Shown in pieces: positions 47,286 through 56,767 of a stretch of DNA of 64,000 nt. A model generated the notes under the pieces. It had not been told where the DNA came from. It saw only the letters and a list, made by a program, of their open reading frames with translations, and did not search any database. This DNA comes from Flavobacteriia bacterium 40-80. Its GTDB lineage: Bacteria > Bacteroidota > Bacteroidia > Flavobacteriales_D > Crocinitomicaceae. Made by a program: the position numbers and the translations under genes. Each line of letters opens with the position of its first letter. Position 1 is the first letter of the stretch. The stretch is from positions 496,001 through 560,000 of the forward strand of contig MKVF01000018.1 of assembly GCA_001899145.1 (NCBI GenBank), in the 5' to 3' direction.

Positions 47286-50015
47286 ATGAAACGCTATCTT
47301 TTAATAATCGCGGGTGTTTTCTTCCTTTCCGGGCTGAATGCGCAGGTAAACGTCTTTGACTGCGGAACATATCATCAGGATCTATCGCCCTCACAAGTCA
47401 ACTCCCAGCAGGTGATCAACGGAAGCTGCATGACATTGGGAGCGAACGGAGCGATCCAGGTAAACAACAGTACCAGCAAATCTGTTTTCGCCTCTCAGGG
47501 AATTACGCTGAAAAACGATGTGCACATCGGGGCATTTGATACGGATGGCGGTGTACACCTTAAAATTACCGGAAAAGCAGGTCTGGAAGTGGTTGTAATG
47601 AACTATACGGATTTGTACGGCGTGCTGCGCTACAAAAAAGCAGAGTTCGGCATAAGGCTTCCGGATGATATTTTAACCCGGATTGGTCATTTTCTGAATG
47701 AAGAAGGAATTCATCAGGACGAGCTGAACCCGTTTCTGGAATGGAACATAGATGTGGAAGCAATGTTCACACATCCTGCCAGCGGTACGGTACGGAAAGT
47801 GGACGGCTACTACACACGGGAATATTCGGAAAATTCCCAGACGGACGACTGGGATGATGTCGGAACCGATTACCCGTTCCGGGTCCGTTTTGCTCCGCCG
47901 CTCAACGGGGACTGGATCGCTGAGATCAGCATTCGTATCGATAATGAGCAGCAACCTGCTTATACTTCTGATCTGTTCGGCTTTAACGTAGTGGAAAGCG
48001 GCGATCCGGGATATGTTAAGGTGCATGAGAATAAGAAAAATCTGATAAGAGGAGAACGAATGATTTTCCCGGCTGGTCATAATTTTCCCGCTCCTAATGA
48101 TCATGGCAATGCCTTTTTAGGAGCTGGCAGTTCTTATTTGGGAAATTACCTTTTAACATTGGGTAATACGGCCAAAGCTACAAATACAAAAGAATGGGAT
48201 TTTTATCTGCAGAAAGTGGAAAGTTATTTTCAACAGGGAGGCCGTTATATCCGCACTTCACAACTGCCGTGGTCTTCGCTCATTGAATTTGAGAAGAAAG
48301 GAAACTACTATGATCGCTTGCATTATGCCTGGGAGCAGGATAAGCTGCTGGATTTATGTGAACAATACGATGCCCTGATGGCCTTTAATATGATGTTCCA
48401 TACTCCTTTTGTTATCTGTGATGGTTATGGAATGTCTTTGTGGGACTGGGAACGATATTGGAAGGATTCAAATGATAAAATCTACTATGATGTACAGGAT
48501 CCATGGCCGGTCTATTGTTACAATGATAATCCCCAGGAAGTTGGAGGTAAAAAACCGCATGAAGCGCTTTCGAATGAAGATGATCTGAAATACCATGAGC
48601 AACGCACGCGTTATTATATCTCCCGTTACGGTTACTCTACGAAAATATATGAATTTGAGTTGTTGAGCGAGCCTTTTAACGTGGATGCTAATGCGAAGGA
48701 CGTGACAAAACCATATCAGGACAGTATTACACAGGAGCAGTTACGGCAGGAAATTTTTACGGCTATTGAAGCTTACCATGGAAGGCTCGGCTGGTATATC
48801 AAGGAAAAAATGGGGCATAATGAGCATCTGATAGGAGTAGATTACAGTCCTGATTCATGGCAGAAACCAAAGGATCAAAGCTTTTTGCATGGAACCATTG
48901 ATGTCATAGGGCTCAACGATTATGACGCTTCTTTCAATAAATATATCAAAACAAAAAATGGCGATAATAACGTTTTTGAAGATGGAGAGAATTCAAGAGC
49001 GAAGATAGTTAAGGATTTTCAGAGCTGGACAGGCAAACCGGTTATTCTTTCCGAGTTTGGAGATGATGAAAAATACAAAGGGTGCACTACCTACAAAGGA
49101 AGTGTTATTGACGCCATGTCTATGGGATTTACAGGTATCTGTGGATACAGTTTGTGGGAAGGGCAAATAGAAGGGCAGGAGCACATGTGGACGGCAACGA
49201 TTCGGGCACAATACCATCTCAATGGGGATGATGTGATCAATACTCTGAGTAATGGAAATGGTCAATGGATGCAGGGAAGGCAGAAAGAAAAAATCTATAA
49301 TGCTCATGACGAAGCAGCCAAAGAATTACAATATTATATTTCAAATAGTAAAGAACTATCGGTTGGCTATATACGTAATAGGACTTATAATATCCATACC
49401 AAACGAATTGGTGAAAAATGTAATTTATTCATAAATACAATACCTGTTGACAATCTTTATAATTTCGTTTGGGATGACGGACCTTATAAGCTTAGATTGG
49501 AAGGGTTAAAAAATAATACGGATTACCAGATAGACTGGTATTCTTTTGAAGAAGGCTTATATATAGGAAGTGATTGCCAGAATACACAAGGAGATGAGCT
49601 TGTTTTGCATTTTCCGGAACTGTCTGTCACTTCGGATAAACCGGAGCAACCTTTGGTGTGGTTTGTCGTGAGGGAACAAAATTGTCAGCAGGCTATGAGA
49701 TCATCTGAAGGAGAATCAGATGTGCTTCAATTATTTGAAGATATAAGACAAGATGTAGGGATAGAAGATAATTCTGATATTTTGGATAATACAGAGAAAT
49801 TATCAGGGATTTATCCAAATCCTTTTGAGAATTACTTTATCATCAGCAGTACGTGTGAGGATATCTTAACATTGCAAACTATTGATGGGACCGTTATAGG
49901 AAACTATAAAATTTCTAAAGGAGTGACAAAAATACCTACTGCTTTTCTGCCAAAAGGAGTTTATTTAGTATGCTTGCAAAAGCAGAATCAGCAATTTAAA
50001 ATAGTAAAGCAATGA
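47286..50015 (+). CDS. DUF5060/clan GH-A-like glycoside hydrolase, T9SS cargo
   Basis: 909 aa from ATG 47286, which gives a clean signal peptide (MKRYLLIIAGVFFLSGLNAQ). About residues 145-255 is a DUF5060-like Ig domain (YPFRVRFAPPLNGDWIAEISIRI, ending GYVKVHENKKNLIRGERMIFPAGHNFP). About 256-680 is a TIM barrel: RYIRTSQLPW, the presumed acid/base in ELLSEPFNV (Glu462) and the presumed nucleophile in PVILSEFGDD (Glu590), as in GH5-like enzymes. The T9SS type A tail is LSGIYPNPFENYFII, ending FKIVKQ. Substrate unknown. A 5'-truncated paralogue follows at 50710. The DNA turns AT-rich near 48020. Confidence 0.82.
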   Translation: MKRYLLIIAGVFFLSGLNAQVNVFDCGTYHQDLSPSQVNSQQVINGSCMTLGANGAIQVNNSTSKSVFASQGITLKNDVHIGAFDTDGGVHLKITGKAGLEVVVMNYTDLYGVLRYKKAEFGIRLPDDILTRIGHFLNEEGIHQDELNPFLEWNIDVEAMFTHPASGTVRKVDGYYTREYSENSQTDDWDDVGTDYPFRVRFAPPLNGDWIAEISIRIDNEQQPAYTSDLFGFNVVESGDPGYVKVHENKKNLIRGERMIFPAGHNFPAPNDHGNAFLGAGSSYLGNYLLTLGNTAKATNTKEWDFYLQKVESYFQQGGRYIRTSQLPWSSLIEFEKKGNYYDRLHYAWEQDKLLDLCEQYDALMAFNMMFHTPFVICDGYGMSLWDWERYWKDSNDKIYYDVQDPWPVYCYNDNPQEVGGKKPHEALSNEDDLKYHEQRTRYYISRYGYSTKIYEFELLSEPFNVDANAKDVTKPYQDSITQEQLRQEIFTAIEAYHGRLGWYIKEKMGHNEHLIGVDYSPDSWQKPKDQSFLHGTIDVIGLNDYDASFNKYIKTKNGDNNVFEDGENSRAKIVKDFQSWTGKPVILSEFGDDEKYKGCTTYKGSVIDAMSMGFTGICGYSLWEGQIEGQEHMWTATIRAQYHLNGDDVINTLSNGNGQWMQGRQKEKIYNAHDEAAKELQYYISNSKELSVGYIRNRTYNIHTKRIGEKCNLFINTIPVDNLYNFVWDDGPYKLRLEGLKNNTDYQIDWYSFEEGLYIGSDCQNTQGDELVLHFPELSVTSDKPEQPLVWFVVREQNCQQAMRSSEGESDVLQLFEDIRQDVGIEDNSDILDNTEKLSGIYPNPFENYFIISSTCEDILTLQTIDGTVIGNYKISKGVTKIPTAFLPKGVYLVCLQKQNQQFKIVKQ

Positions 50016-50698
50016 AATTAATTATTTATACCAGTTTATTTTTGGCTTTTATTTTTCAAGGGCATAGTCAAAAAAACATAAATTTAATGATTGGAATTTC
50101 TAATACGTATTCCTTGAATATTATGCCAACATTTAATTCATACTCAGGAACAAATATCTCAGTAGGCTCACAAATAGAAACTAAAAAAGGTAATTTTAAT
50201 ATTCTGGGAACATACCAATTCTCAGGAAATTATTCACGGGGAACTGTTTTTTCTTTACAAAGTCATCTATTGGGAATAATTTTTCAATATCGAATTTTGA
50301 GCAATAAACGTAGATTTAGTCCTTTTTTTGAAATTAAAGGATTAACTGAAGTGGGAACCAACTATAAAAACGGGTATATGTCAATTGATTATTGGTTTCC
50401 AAGTATTTATCCTGAAGAATTTTCTAAATGGGTTTACTCTTCCAGATTTTATGTAGGAACCCCCTTTGTTGGTAATTTACTTTTAGGATGTGATATCCGA
50501 CTTACAGGTGGCCTACATTTAAACATTTCCGCGGGATATGGTTTGAGGGTAATGCAGACAAGATATGCAGATTGGCTTTATGATCCCGTACCTCCAAAAG
50601 AAGAAATTTATAAAAAACCTGTAAAAACGAGAAATTTTCAGATGTTGGATGTACAATTAGGAATAAGTTATGCATTTTCATTTAAGAAAAAGAAATAA
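50012..50698 (+). CDS. Predicted small outer-membrane beta-barrel protein (family member 1)
   Basis: 228 aa. Signal peptide to about residue 19 (FIFQGHSQ). It is made of paired amphipathic strands: GTNISVGSQIETKKGNFNILGTYQF, SHLLGIIFQYRIL, FSPFFEIKGLTEVGTNY, GNLLLGCDIRL and LHLNISAGYGLRV, ending LGISYAFSFKKKK. It overlaps the glycosidase stop by four bases. Closest relatives in the window are at 55345 and 53936. Family unknown to me. It is smaller than PorP/SprF proteins. Confidence 0.7.
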   Translation: MKLIIYTSLFLAFIFQGHSQKNINLMIGISNTYSLNIMPTFNSYSGTNISVGSQIETKKGNFNILGTYQFSGNYSRGTVFSLQSHLLGIIFQYRILSNKRRFSPFFEIKGLTEVGTNYKNGYMSIDYWFPSIYPEEFSKWVYSSRFYVGTPFVGNLLLGCDIRLTGGLHLNISAGYGLRVMQTRYADWLYDPVPPKEEIYKKPVKTRNFQMLDVQLGISYAFSFKKKK

Positions 50699-50709
50699 AA
50701 TCCGGAAGG

Positions 50710-52326
50710 GTGAATAGTACTAATGAAAAATGCTCAGGTTACGGTATGTATTACTGGGATTGGGATAATTACCTGAAACAGGACAAAGAAACCCATCCTT
50801 CTCATTTGCCTGATATCAATGGTCCTTCGGGCTGGTATTACGATTACCCGCCTTATTGCTATAATGACAATCCTTCCTGGAGATCCGTAAGTACTGTGCA
50901 CGAAGGAAAAAAACCGTATGAGATGTTCACCAATGAAAGTGATCTGAACTATCACAAGCAGCGGACACGTTATTACGTTGCCCGTTACGGTTATTCTACC
51001 AAAATTTTTGAATTTGAGATGCTGAGCGAGCCCTGGAGCCTGAATAGTGCGGAATGGGCGAAACCTTACGATGGCATTACGCATCCGGAACATTTGGCTA
51101 CCCGGAATGCGGTAAAAAACTACCATGAGGTAATATCTGAATACCTGAAAGACAGCTTAAAAGTGAACCAGCTGGTCGGTATTGATATTCATTACTGGCC
51201 GGATTCAACTGTTCAACAACTTGAAGGATCCATTGCGCTGTCAAAAATCGATATTGTGGGTACCAACCCGTATTATGCAGATCCTAGTGCTGCTTTTTCT
51301 TTTTATGACTATCTACAGAAGATTCATCAAAAACATGGCAGCACAATTCCTGTAATTTTAGCGGAAGGAGGAGTTGATGAAGAATATCAGGGATGCTCTG
51401 GTTATTCCCAGCATCCGGTGGACATGATGACTTTTCCGTTTACAGGAGTAGCAGGTTATTTTACCTGGTTTGGTATGCAGGAAGGTTTGGAGTATCTATG
51501 GCCGGCGACGATTCGTGCGCAGCAACATATGGATGGGGAACAGGTGATTGAAACATTGAGTGAGGGAAATGGACAGTGGGTGCATGATAAAAAGGATTCA
51601 CAATTGAAGAAGGGTTTTTTAGGTTTGGGAAGAACTAAAAACTCCTTGGTAGAACAACAATATTATACATCTGCAAGTAAAAATTCGGCCGTTGGGTATG
51701 TAAAAAACAGAACCTATAATGTGCATACCAAAGGATGCTCTTCGATGATTTTTGATAATGATGATGAAGGTGATTTTATTCAGGTGAAAGATATCCAAAC
51801 GAATAATTTAAAAGAAGAAAATCAGTTTACTATAGGTGGTCTTCTATCAAAAACCAAATATTATGTGGACTGGTATTCTTACAAAGAAGGAAATTATTTG
51901 AAAACAGACTACTTAGAAACGAATTCAGGAGGTGATTTGAAGTTGGAATTCCCGACTCTGTATACAGAAGGAGCGGAAAATCCAGTTGCTTGGTTTGTAG
52001 CGCATAAGAATGCTTATAGTGGGATGATGCAGTATGAAGATACCTTAAAGAATATCATGACTTCTTTTGAATTTCAGCCAGTTGTACGTGATACGGTTGA
52101 TGTGAATTTTACGAATTCTATCTTTCCTAACCCGTTTAACAATGTGATTACTGTAAATAGCATAGAAGATGATTATCTTATTTTAACTATACCATCAGGA
52201 GCAATTGTGAAAGAAGTAAAAATTCAAAAAGGGATTAATTGTTTGATTTTAGAAAATTTACCTAAGGGATTGTACTTTGCAGAGTTTAAAAATCAGGAAT
52301 TTATTACTAAAATAATACGGCTATGA
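50710..52326 (+). pseudogene. 5'-truncated second copy of the GH-A-like glycosidase
   Basis: Frame of 538 codons from a GTG at 50710. It aligns with residues from about 380 to the end of the glycosidase at 47286 (GYGMSLWDWERYW against GYGMYYWDWDNYL; YYISRYGYSTKIYEFELLSEP against YYVARYGYSTKIFEFEMLSEP). It keeps both presumed catalytic glutamates (Glu107 in MLSEPW, Glu219 in VILAEGG) and a T9SS tail (NSIFPNPFNNVITV). The signal peptide, Ig domain and first barrel strands are missing, so it could not be exported or folded normally. Most likely a remnant of a duplication interrupted by the barrel gene before it. Confidence 0.72.
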
Positions 52327-53117
52327 GAAGGAAATTGTTTTTATCGTTTTTTATCATTTTTGTATGCTTTTCTTACAAAGCACAAATAAAAGTTCAGCCT
52401 GAGATTGGTTTCTCGGGAACTGCTGCTGCTTTTGGATTTTATAATCCAGATAAAGTTCATGATTTTTCTCCTTATGAAAGCCATTCTAAAATGTATGGAT
52501 CAGAAAATGGATATGTAGGTCTTAACGCAAATGCCGGTTCGAGGTTTTTATTAAAAAACATGAGTATTTTTATTTATGCTCACTACCAGTGGTTGAGAGC
52601 CCGTACTTATAGTAAATATTTTGATGAAACTGCTATCCTTGCTTCTAATTTATTAGGAATAGGGACAGGGGTACGATTCTTTGAAAAGAGTAAGATTCGA
52701 CTGTTCTTCAATGCTCAGATTTTATCAGAAGTTTATTCTGAATATAAAGATAAATACCTGAGTATTAGGAATTATCGTCCTAGTATAAGTTTTCATGTAG
52801 ATCCAGGTGCACCTGCATATGAAAAATCATTAAAGAGAAATATTTATAAAGGTACTCCTTTAATCAGTGATTTTTTGGTCGGTTGTAATGTGAAAATTGT
52901 TGATGAGCTGAGTTTAAATTTTTCGGTAGGCTATGGAATAAGGGTATTAAAAAGTCAATATGCATACCTGCATTTCAATACGGATATATCAACTACTGTG
53001 CCTGTAGCAACACAGTATATAGATAAACCCTACAATGTTGTTTTTCACATGGTTGATTTTCAGCTAGGTCTGAGTTATGCTTTTTCATTTAAGAAGAAAG
53101 AGAAACAAGTGAAATGA
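52323..53117 (+). CDS. Predicted small outer-membrane beta-barrel protein (member 2)
   Basis: 264 aa. Signal peptide (LFLSFFIIFVCFSYKAQ). It shares the general pattern and the C-terminal LGLSYAFSFKKKE with the other members, but otherwise it is the most divergent (VQPEIGFSGTAAAFGF, ISDFLVGCNVKIVDELSLNFSVGYGIRV). The ATG overlaps the stop of the truncated glycosidase by four bases. Unknown function. Confidence 0.68.
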   Translation: MRRKLFLSFFIIFVCFSYKAQIKVQPEIGFSGTAAAFGFYNPDKVHDFSPYESHSKMYGSENGYVGLNANAGSRFLLKNMSIFIYAHYQWLRARTYSKYFDETAILASNLLGIGTGVRFFEKSKIRLFFNAQILSEVYSEYKDKYLSIRNYRPSISFHVDPGAPAYEKSLKRNIYKGTPLISDFLVGCNVKIVDELSLNFSVGYGIRVLKSQYAYLHFNTDISTTVPVATQYIDKPYNVVFHMVDFQLGLSYAFSFKKKEKQVK

Positions 53118-53162
53118 TGAAAGAATATAATACCTGCCATTTACATTTAAAATAGTAAAATT

Positions 53163-53939
53163 ATGAAAGTGTATATAATTCTGATTCTTGTTTTGTTTTC
53201 AACAATAACCGGAATCACACAAGAGAATAAAATTAAACTCTCACTTAATGTTTCAAATACTTTTATGAATTGTTTCAGGAGTTATAAGGATTTAATATTC
53301 GATTTAACTACTATTGGCTTTGGGATTGATATCAAAAAAACAAATGGTAATTTCAGATTGCATGCTGCTTATGGATTTAATACATATATAGAACCCACAA
53401 GAGAAACTTTATACTATATAAAAAGTTTTTCCTATAAAAGCCATTTATTAGGTTTAGCTTTCGAGTATCATCGCTTAAACGAGCAAAAAAGATTCCACCC
53501 TTTTATCGGAATGAGTATTAGCAGCGAAATTGCTACCAACTATAAAAATGGATATATTCATTACAAATATGAATATTTCCCTCCATATCCGCATTCGGAT
53601 GTATTCGGACAAGGTCCGGGCGGTGGTCCATATTATTATATATCATATAAAACAAGGTCCTATCAGTCTATGCCATTGGTAAGCACCTTTTATGCCGGTT
53701 GCAATATTAAAATAGTTGAAAATCTGAACTTGAATCTTTCTCTAGGTTATAATTTGAGTTTAATGAATTATAAATATGTACAATGGTCATATAATGGTTA
53801 TGGAAAACCGGATGAAAGTACTGTTAAAAAAGATTACTATAATAGCTTGGGAACGACACCTGTTCAAATATTAGTATTACATTCTTTAGCGGTGCAACTC
53901 GGTTTAAACTATACATTTCCACTAAAGAAACAGAAATGA
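53163..53939 (+). CDS. Predicted small outer-membrane beta-barrel protein (member 3)
   Basis: 258 aa. Signal peptide (IILILVLFSTITGITQ). Strand pattern as in its neighbours (IGFGIDIKKTNGNFRLHAAYGF, VSTFYAGCNIKIVENLNLNLSLGYNL) with a Pro/Gly/Tyr-rich loop (PHSDVFGQGPGGGPYYYIS). It ends LGLNYTFPLKKQK and overlaps the next gene by four bases. Confidence 0.68.
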   Translation: MKVYIILILVLFSTITGITQENKIKLSLNVSNTFMNCFRSYKDLIFDLTTIGFGIDIKKTNGNFRLHAAYGFNTYIEPTRETLYYIKSFSYKSHLLGLAFEYHRLNEQKRFHPFIGMSISSEIATNYKNGYIHYKYEYFPPYPHSDVFGQGPGGGPYYYISYKTRSYQSMPLVSTFYAGCNIKIVENLNLNLSLGYNLSLMNYKYVQWSYNGYGKPDESTVKKDYYNSLGTTPVQILVLHSLAVQLGLNYTFPLKKQK

Positions 53940-54622
53940 GGTTTCTAGTTATTTACACCTCTTTTTTATCCGTTTTTTGTTTTTCACAGGAGAAATATAA
54001 AATGATCGTTGAAATCTCGGATAACAATTCTATTGATATTATAGGAACAGGTAACTTTTTTTCGGGTACAAACTTTTCTGTGGGCACACAGATAGATACT
54101 AAAAAAAGTAGTTTCAATTTATCCGGTATATATCAGTTTGGAGGAAACTGGTGGGGAGCTCCTCCTTATTATATGAAGTATCACTTGTTGGGAATAAAAC
54201 TAAAGTATAGAGTTTTAAATATTGAAAGAAGAGTCAGTCCATTTTTTGAAATAACAGGATTAACAGAAGTTGGAACTAATTATAGAGATAGTTATATTTC
54301 ATATAGCTGGAGACCAACCACTTATGCTTCTGAATTTTCAAATTTGTCTTACTCTTCCAGATTTTATGCAGGAACCCCCTTTGTTGGTAATCTACTTTTA
54401 GGATGTGATATCCGCCTTGTACATGGTTTGCATTTGAATATCTCGGCCGGGTATGGTTTGAGGGTAATGTTAACAAGATATGCAATTTGGTCAAAAGGAT
54501 ATATGCTTTCAAAAGAGCAGATTCATGAACGCTCCGTAAGTACAAAGAATTTACACATGCTGGATTTTCAGTTGGGTCTGAGTTATGCTTTTTCGTTTAA
54601 GAAGAAAACTAAAAATATATAG
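53936..54622 (+). CDS. Predicted small outer-membrane beta-barrel protein (member 4)
   Basis: 228 aa. Signal peptide (FLVIYTSFLSVFCFSQ). Very similar to members 1 and 6 from GTPFVGNLLLGCDIRL onward. Bases 54356-54438 are identical to 55771-55853 of member 6. Ends FSFKKKTKNI. The next ATG is one base after its stop. Confidence 0.7.
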   Translation: MRFLVIYTSFLSVFCFSQEKYKMIVEISDNNSIDIIGTGNFFSGTNFSVGTQIDTKKSSFNLSGIYQFGGNWWGAPPYYMKYHLLGIKLKYRVLNIERRVSPFFEITGLTEVGTNYRDSYISYSWRPTTYASEFSNLSYSSRFYAGTPFVGNLLLGCDIRLVHGLHLNISAGYGLRVMLTRYAIWSKGYMLSKEQIHERSVSTKNLHMLDFQLGLSYAFSFKKKTKNI

Positions 54623-54623
54623 A

Positions 54624-55343
54624 ATGAAAACATTCGCCTTTTTTATTCTGTTTCCGGTGTTTTTCTGTTTTTCACAAAACACTTTGTTTTCAACGAGAAT
54701 AGCCAATGCTGTATCAGCAAATATTACTTCTGATTATCTGACTGTTTATAATGGTACTTCTTTGGGAATAGGAGCCCAGATTAATGGAACTGGAGGAAGT
54801 TTAAGTATTTTATCTGTGTATCAGTTTGGGGGCTCTTTAGTCTCTAATGGCTTAAAACCATATTTGATGCAGAATCATTTTGTGGGAGGCACTATTCAGT
54901 ACAGAATTCTGAGTGAATCAAAATCAATTAGTCCTGTAGTTGAAATGACTGCACTTACAGAGATAGCATCTAACTATCGAGGTGGTTATATTAAAGATTA
55001 CGGTCCCCAAAAATTTCCTTCTGCATATTGGACTAGTTATGGAAATGGACTTCAAATTGATTATTATCATTCTGATTATTACATTTCTACTCCAATGATC
55101 GGAAATTTATTAATCGGTTGTGATTTTCGGATAATCAACGGATTGAATATAAATGTTGCATTGGGCTATGGTTATCGAATAATGAAGATCAGGTATAAAC
55201 AATGGCATCCTGATGAGCAAGAACCTTGGGCAGATTTATCTGGTAAATATAACTTAAAAGATGGAGATTTGCTTCATTGTGTTGATTTCCAAATAGGTTT
55301 AAATTATACTTTATCAGTAAAGAAAAAAACTAAAAATATATAG
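54624..55343 (+). CDS. Predicted small outer-membrane beta-barrel protein (member 5)
   Basis: 239 aa from ATG 54624. The frame extends back to 54585, but only this ATG gives a signal peptide (FAFFILFPVFFCFSQ). Strands GTSLGIGAQINGTGGSLSILSVYQF, IGNLLIGCDFRIINGLNINVALGYGYRI. C-terminus LSVKKKTKNI. The junctions at both ends repeat the same 25 bases (about 54605 and 55326), 721 bases apart, which points to a tandem duplication of a gene-sized unit. Confidence 0.7.
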   Translation: MKTFAFFILFPVFFCFSQNTLFSTRIANAVSANITSDYLTVYNGTSLGIGAQINGTGGSLSILSVYQFGGSLVSNGLKPYLMQNHFVGGTIQYRILSESKSISPVVEMTALTEIASNYRGGYIKDYGPQKFPSAYWTSYGNGLQIDYYHSDYYISTPMIGNLLIGCDFRIINGLNINVALGYGYRIMKIRYKQWHPDEQEPWADLSGKYNLKDGDLLHCVDFQIGLNYTLSVKKKTKNI

Positions 55344-55344
55344 A

Positions 55345-56028
55345 ATGAAAGTATTCGCCTTTTTTATTCTGTTTCTGTTTTCGGTGGTTTTTTGTTTTTC
55401 ACAGAAGAAATACAAAATGATTGCTGAAATTTCCAATACATCTTCCCTGAATATTATACCAACATTTAATTTGTACTCCGGAACAAATATCTCAGCAGGT
55501 TCGCAGATAGAAACTAAAAAAGGTAATTTTAATATTATGGGAACATATCAATTCTCAGGAAATTACTGGCGGGGAGCTGTTTTTTCTTTACAAAGTCATT
55601 TATTGGGGATCATTTTTCAATATCGAATTTTGAGCAATGAACGAAAAATAAGCCCTTTTGTGGGTATTTCTGCTATTACAGAAGTGGGAACCAACTATAA
55701 AGACAAATATATTTCACGTGACTTGGCTCCAAGTATTTATCCTGAAGAATTTTCTAATTTGTCTTCTTTTTCCAGATTTTATGCAGGAACCCCCTTTGTT
55801 GGTAATCTACTTTTAGGATGTGATATCCGCCTTGTACATGGTTTGCATTTGAACATTTCGGCTGGTTACGGTTTGAGGGTGATGCTGACAAGATATGCAA
55901 TCTGGTCAAAAGGGGCTGTTCTTTCAAAAGAACAGATTCATGAATATTCCATAAATACAAAGAATTTTCACATGTTGGATTTTCAGTTGGGTCTGAGCTA
56001 TGCTTTTTCATTTAAGAAAAGGAAATAA
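55345..56028 (+). CDS. Predicted small outer-membrane beta-barrel protein (member 6)
   Basis: 227 aa. Signal peptide (FFILFLFSVVFCFSQ). Its first half is nearly the same as member 1 (GTNISAGSQIETKKGNFNIMGTYQF, SHLLGIIFQYRILSNER) and its second half nearly the same as member 4, so it looks like a mosaic. Ends LGLSYAFSFKKRK. Last gene of the cluster. Confidence 0.7.
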   Translation: MKVFAFFILFLFSVVFCFSQKKYKMIAEISNTSSLNIIPTFNLYSGTNISAGSQIETKKGNFNIMGTYQFSGNYWRGAVFSLQSHLLGIIFQYRILSNERKISPFVGISAITEVGTNYKDKYISRDLAPSIYPEEFSNLSSFSRFYAGTPFVGNLLLGCDIRLVHGLHLNISAGYGLRVMLTRYAIWSKGAVLSKEQIHEYSINTKNFHMLDFQLGLSYAFSFKKRK

Positions 56029-56072
56029 GATAAACGATTGAAGGATGTATAATTAAGTTTTAATTATAAAAA

Positions 56073-56128
56073 TGTCAAAATGACATCATTTTCCAAAAAC
56101 AAATAATAAAAACAAGTCATTTTGTCTT
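56073..56128 (+). promoter_or_regulatory. Paired inverted heat-shock-type element upstream of hsp20
   Basis: TGTCAAAATGACA at 56073-56085 (arms TGTCA/TGACA, three-base centre) and, 43 bases on, AGTCATTTTGTCT at 56115-56127, which is the reverse complement of a 10/13 match to the first. The spacing is about four helical turns. It lies 80-135 bases before the ATG of the small heat shock gene, so an operator or special promoter is likely (inference). Confidence 0.5.
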
Positions 56129-56207
56129 AGTTTCCCTTATGGTATTAATCTTGAGAAAAGGATAAACGTAGATTTAAAAATAAGTTTAACCAAAAAAGAT
56201 AATAGTT

Positions 56208-56645
56208 ATGAGCTTAGTAAAATTTGACAAAGGAGAAGCATTCAATCAGTTTCCGAATGTATTTGAAGATTTCTTCGGAAAGGATTTTTTCAACAGAGTT
56301 GCGCCAAAAGCTTCCGTTCCATCTGTGAACGTGAAGGAGTCGGACAGCAGATTCGAAGTGTTTTTAGCTGCTCCGGGGCTAAGTAGAGAAGATTTTAATA
56401 TCTCCGTTACAGACAATGTTCTGACAGTTTCCGCGGAAAGCAGGCAGGAAAAAGAAGAAGCCAAAGAGGACGGAAGATTTACACGTAAAGAATACAGCTA
56501 CAGTAAATTCGCGCGTTCATTTACACTTCCTGAAAATGCCGATACGGAAACGATCGCAGCGAAGTATGAGAACGGTGAGCTGAAGCTGGAAATACCGAAA
56601 GTAAACCCGGTGAAGCCAACCGTAAAGCAAATTTCGGTAGAATAA
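56208..56645 (+). CDS. hsp20: Small heat shock protein, Hsp20/alpha-crystallin
   Basis: 145 aa. A short N-terminal arm with FEDFFGKDFFNR, then the alpha-crystallin domain (VPSVNVKESDSRFEVFLAAPGLSREDFNISVTDNVLTVSAES, REYSYSKFARSFTLPENADTETIAAKYENGELKLEIPK). It holds unfolded proteins until they can be refolded. Monocistronic, with own upstream element and terminator. Confidence 0.93.
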   Translation: MSLVKFDKGEAFNQFPNVFEDFFGKDFFNRVAPKASVPSVNVKESDSRFEVFLAAPGLSREDFNISVTDNVLTVSAESRQEKEEAKEDGRFTRKEYSYSKFARSFTLPENADTETIAAKYENGELKLEIPKVNPVKPTVKQISVE

Positions 56646-56689
56646 AAAAGCAAATAGTTTAGTTTTTTCATAGTTAGGTTTAGTTTGGG

Positions 56690-56722
56690 CGGTCTTTTGC
56701 GAACAGCGAAAGGCCGTTTTTT
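56690..56722 (+). terminator. Rho-independent terminator after hsp20
   Basis: CGGTCTTTTGC (56690-56700) pairs with GCGAAAGGCCG (56706-56716) using two T-G pairs, then TTTTTT. Confidence 0.85.
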
Positions 56723-56756
56723 GTTGTCGATAAGACAAGCCTAAATAAAAAATAGT

Positions 56757-56764
56757 TACATTTG
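56757..56764 (+). promoter_or_regulatory. -7 element of the B12 operon (TACATTTG)
   Basis: TACATTTG matches TAnnTTTG and ends four bases before the first paired base of the riboswitch, so the transcript should begin at the riboswitch P1 stem. Confidence 0.6.
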
Positions 56765-56767
56765 TAC

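Noticed and set aside
50012-56028. PorP/SprF proteins, the usual barrel partners of T9SS adhesins
   Set aside because: The proteins are about 230-260 aa and lack the PorP/SprF sequence pattern I would expect; the cargo beside them has type A, not type B, tails.
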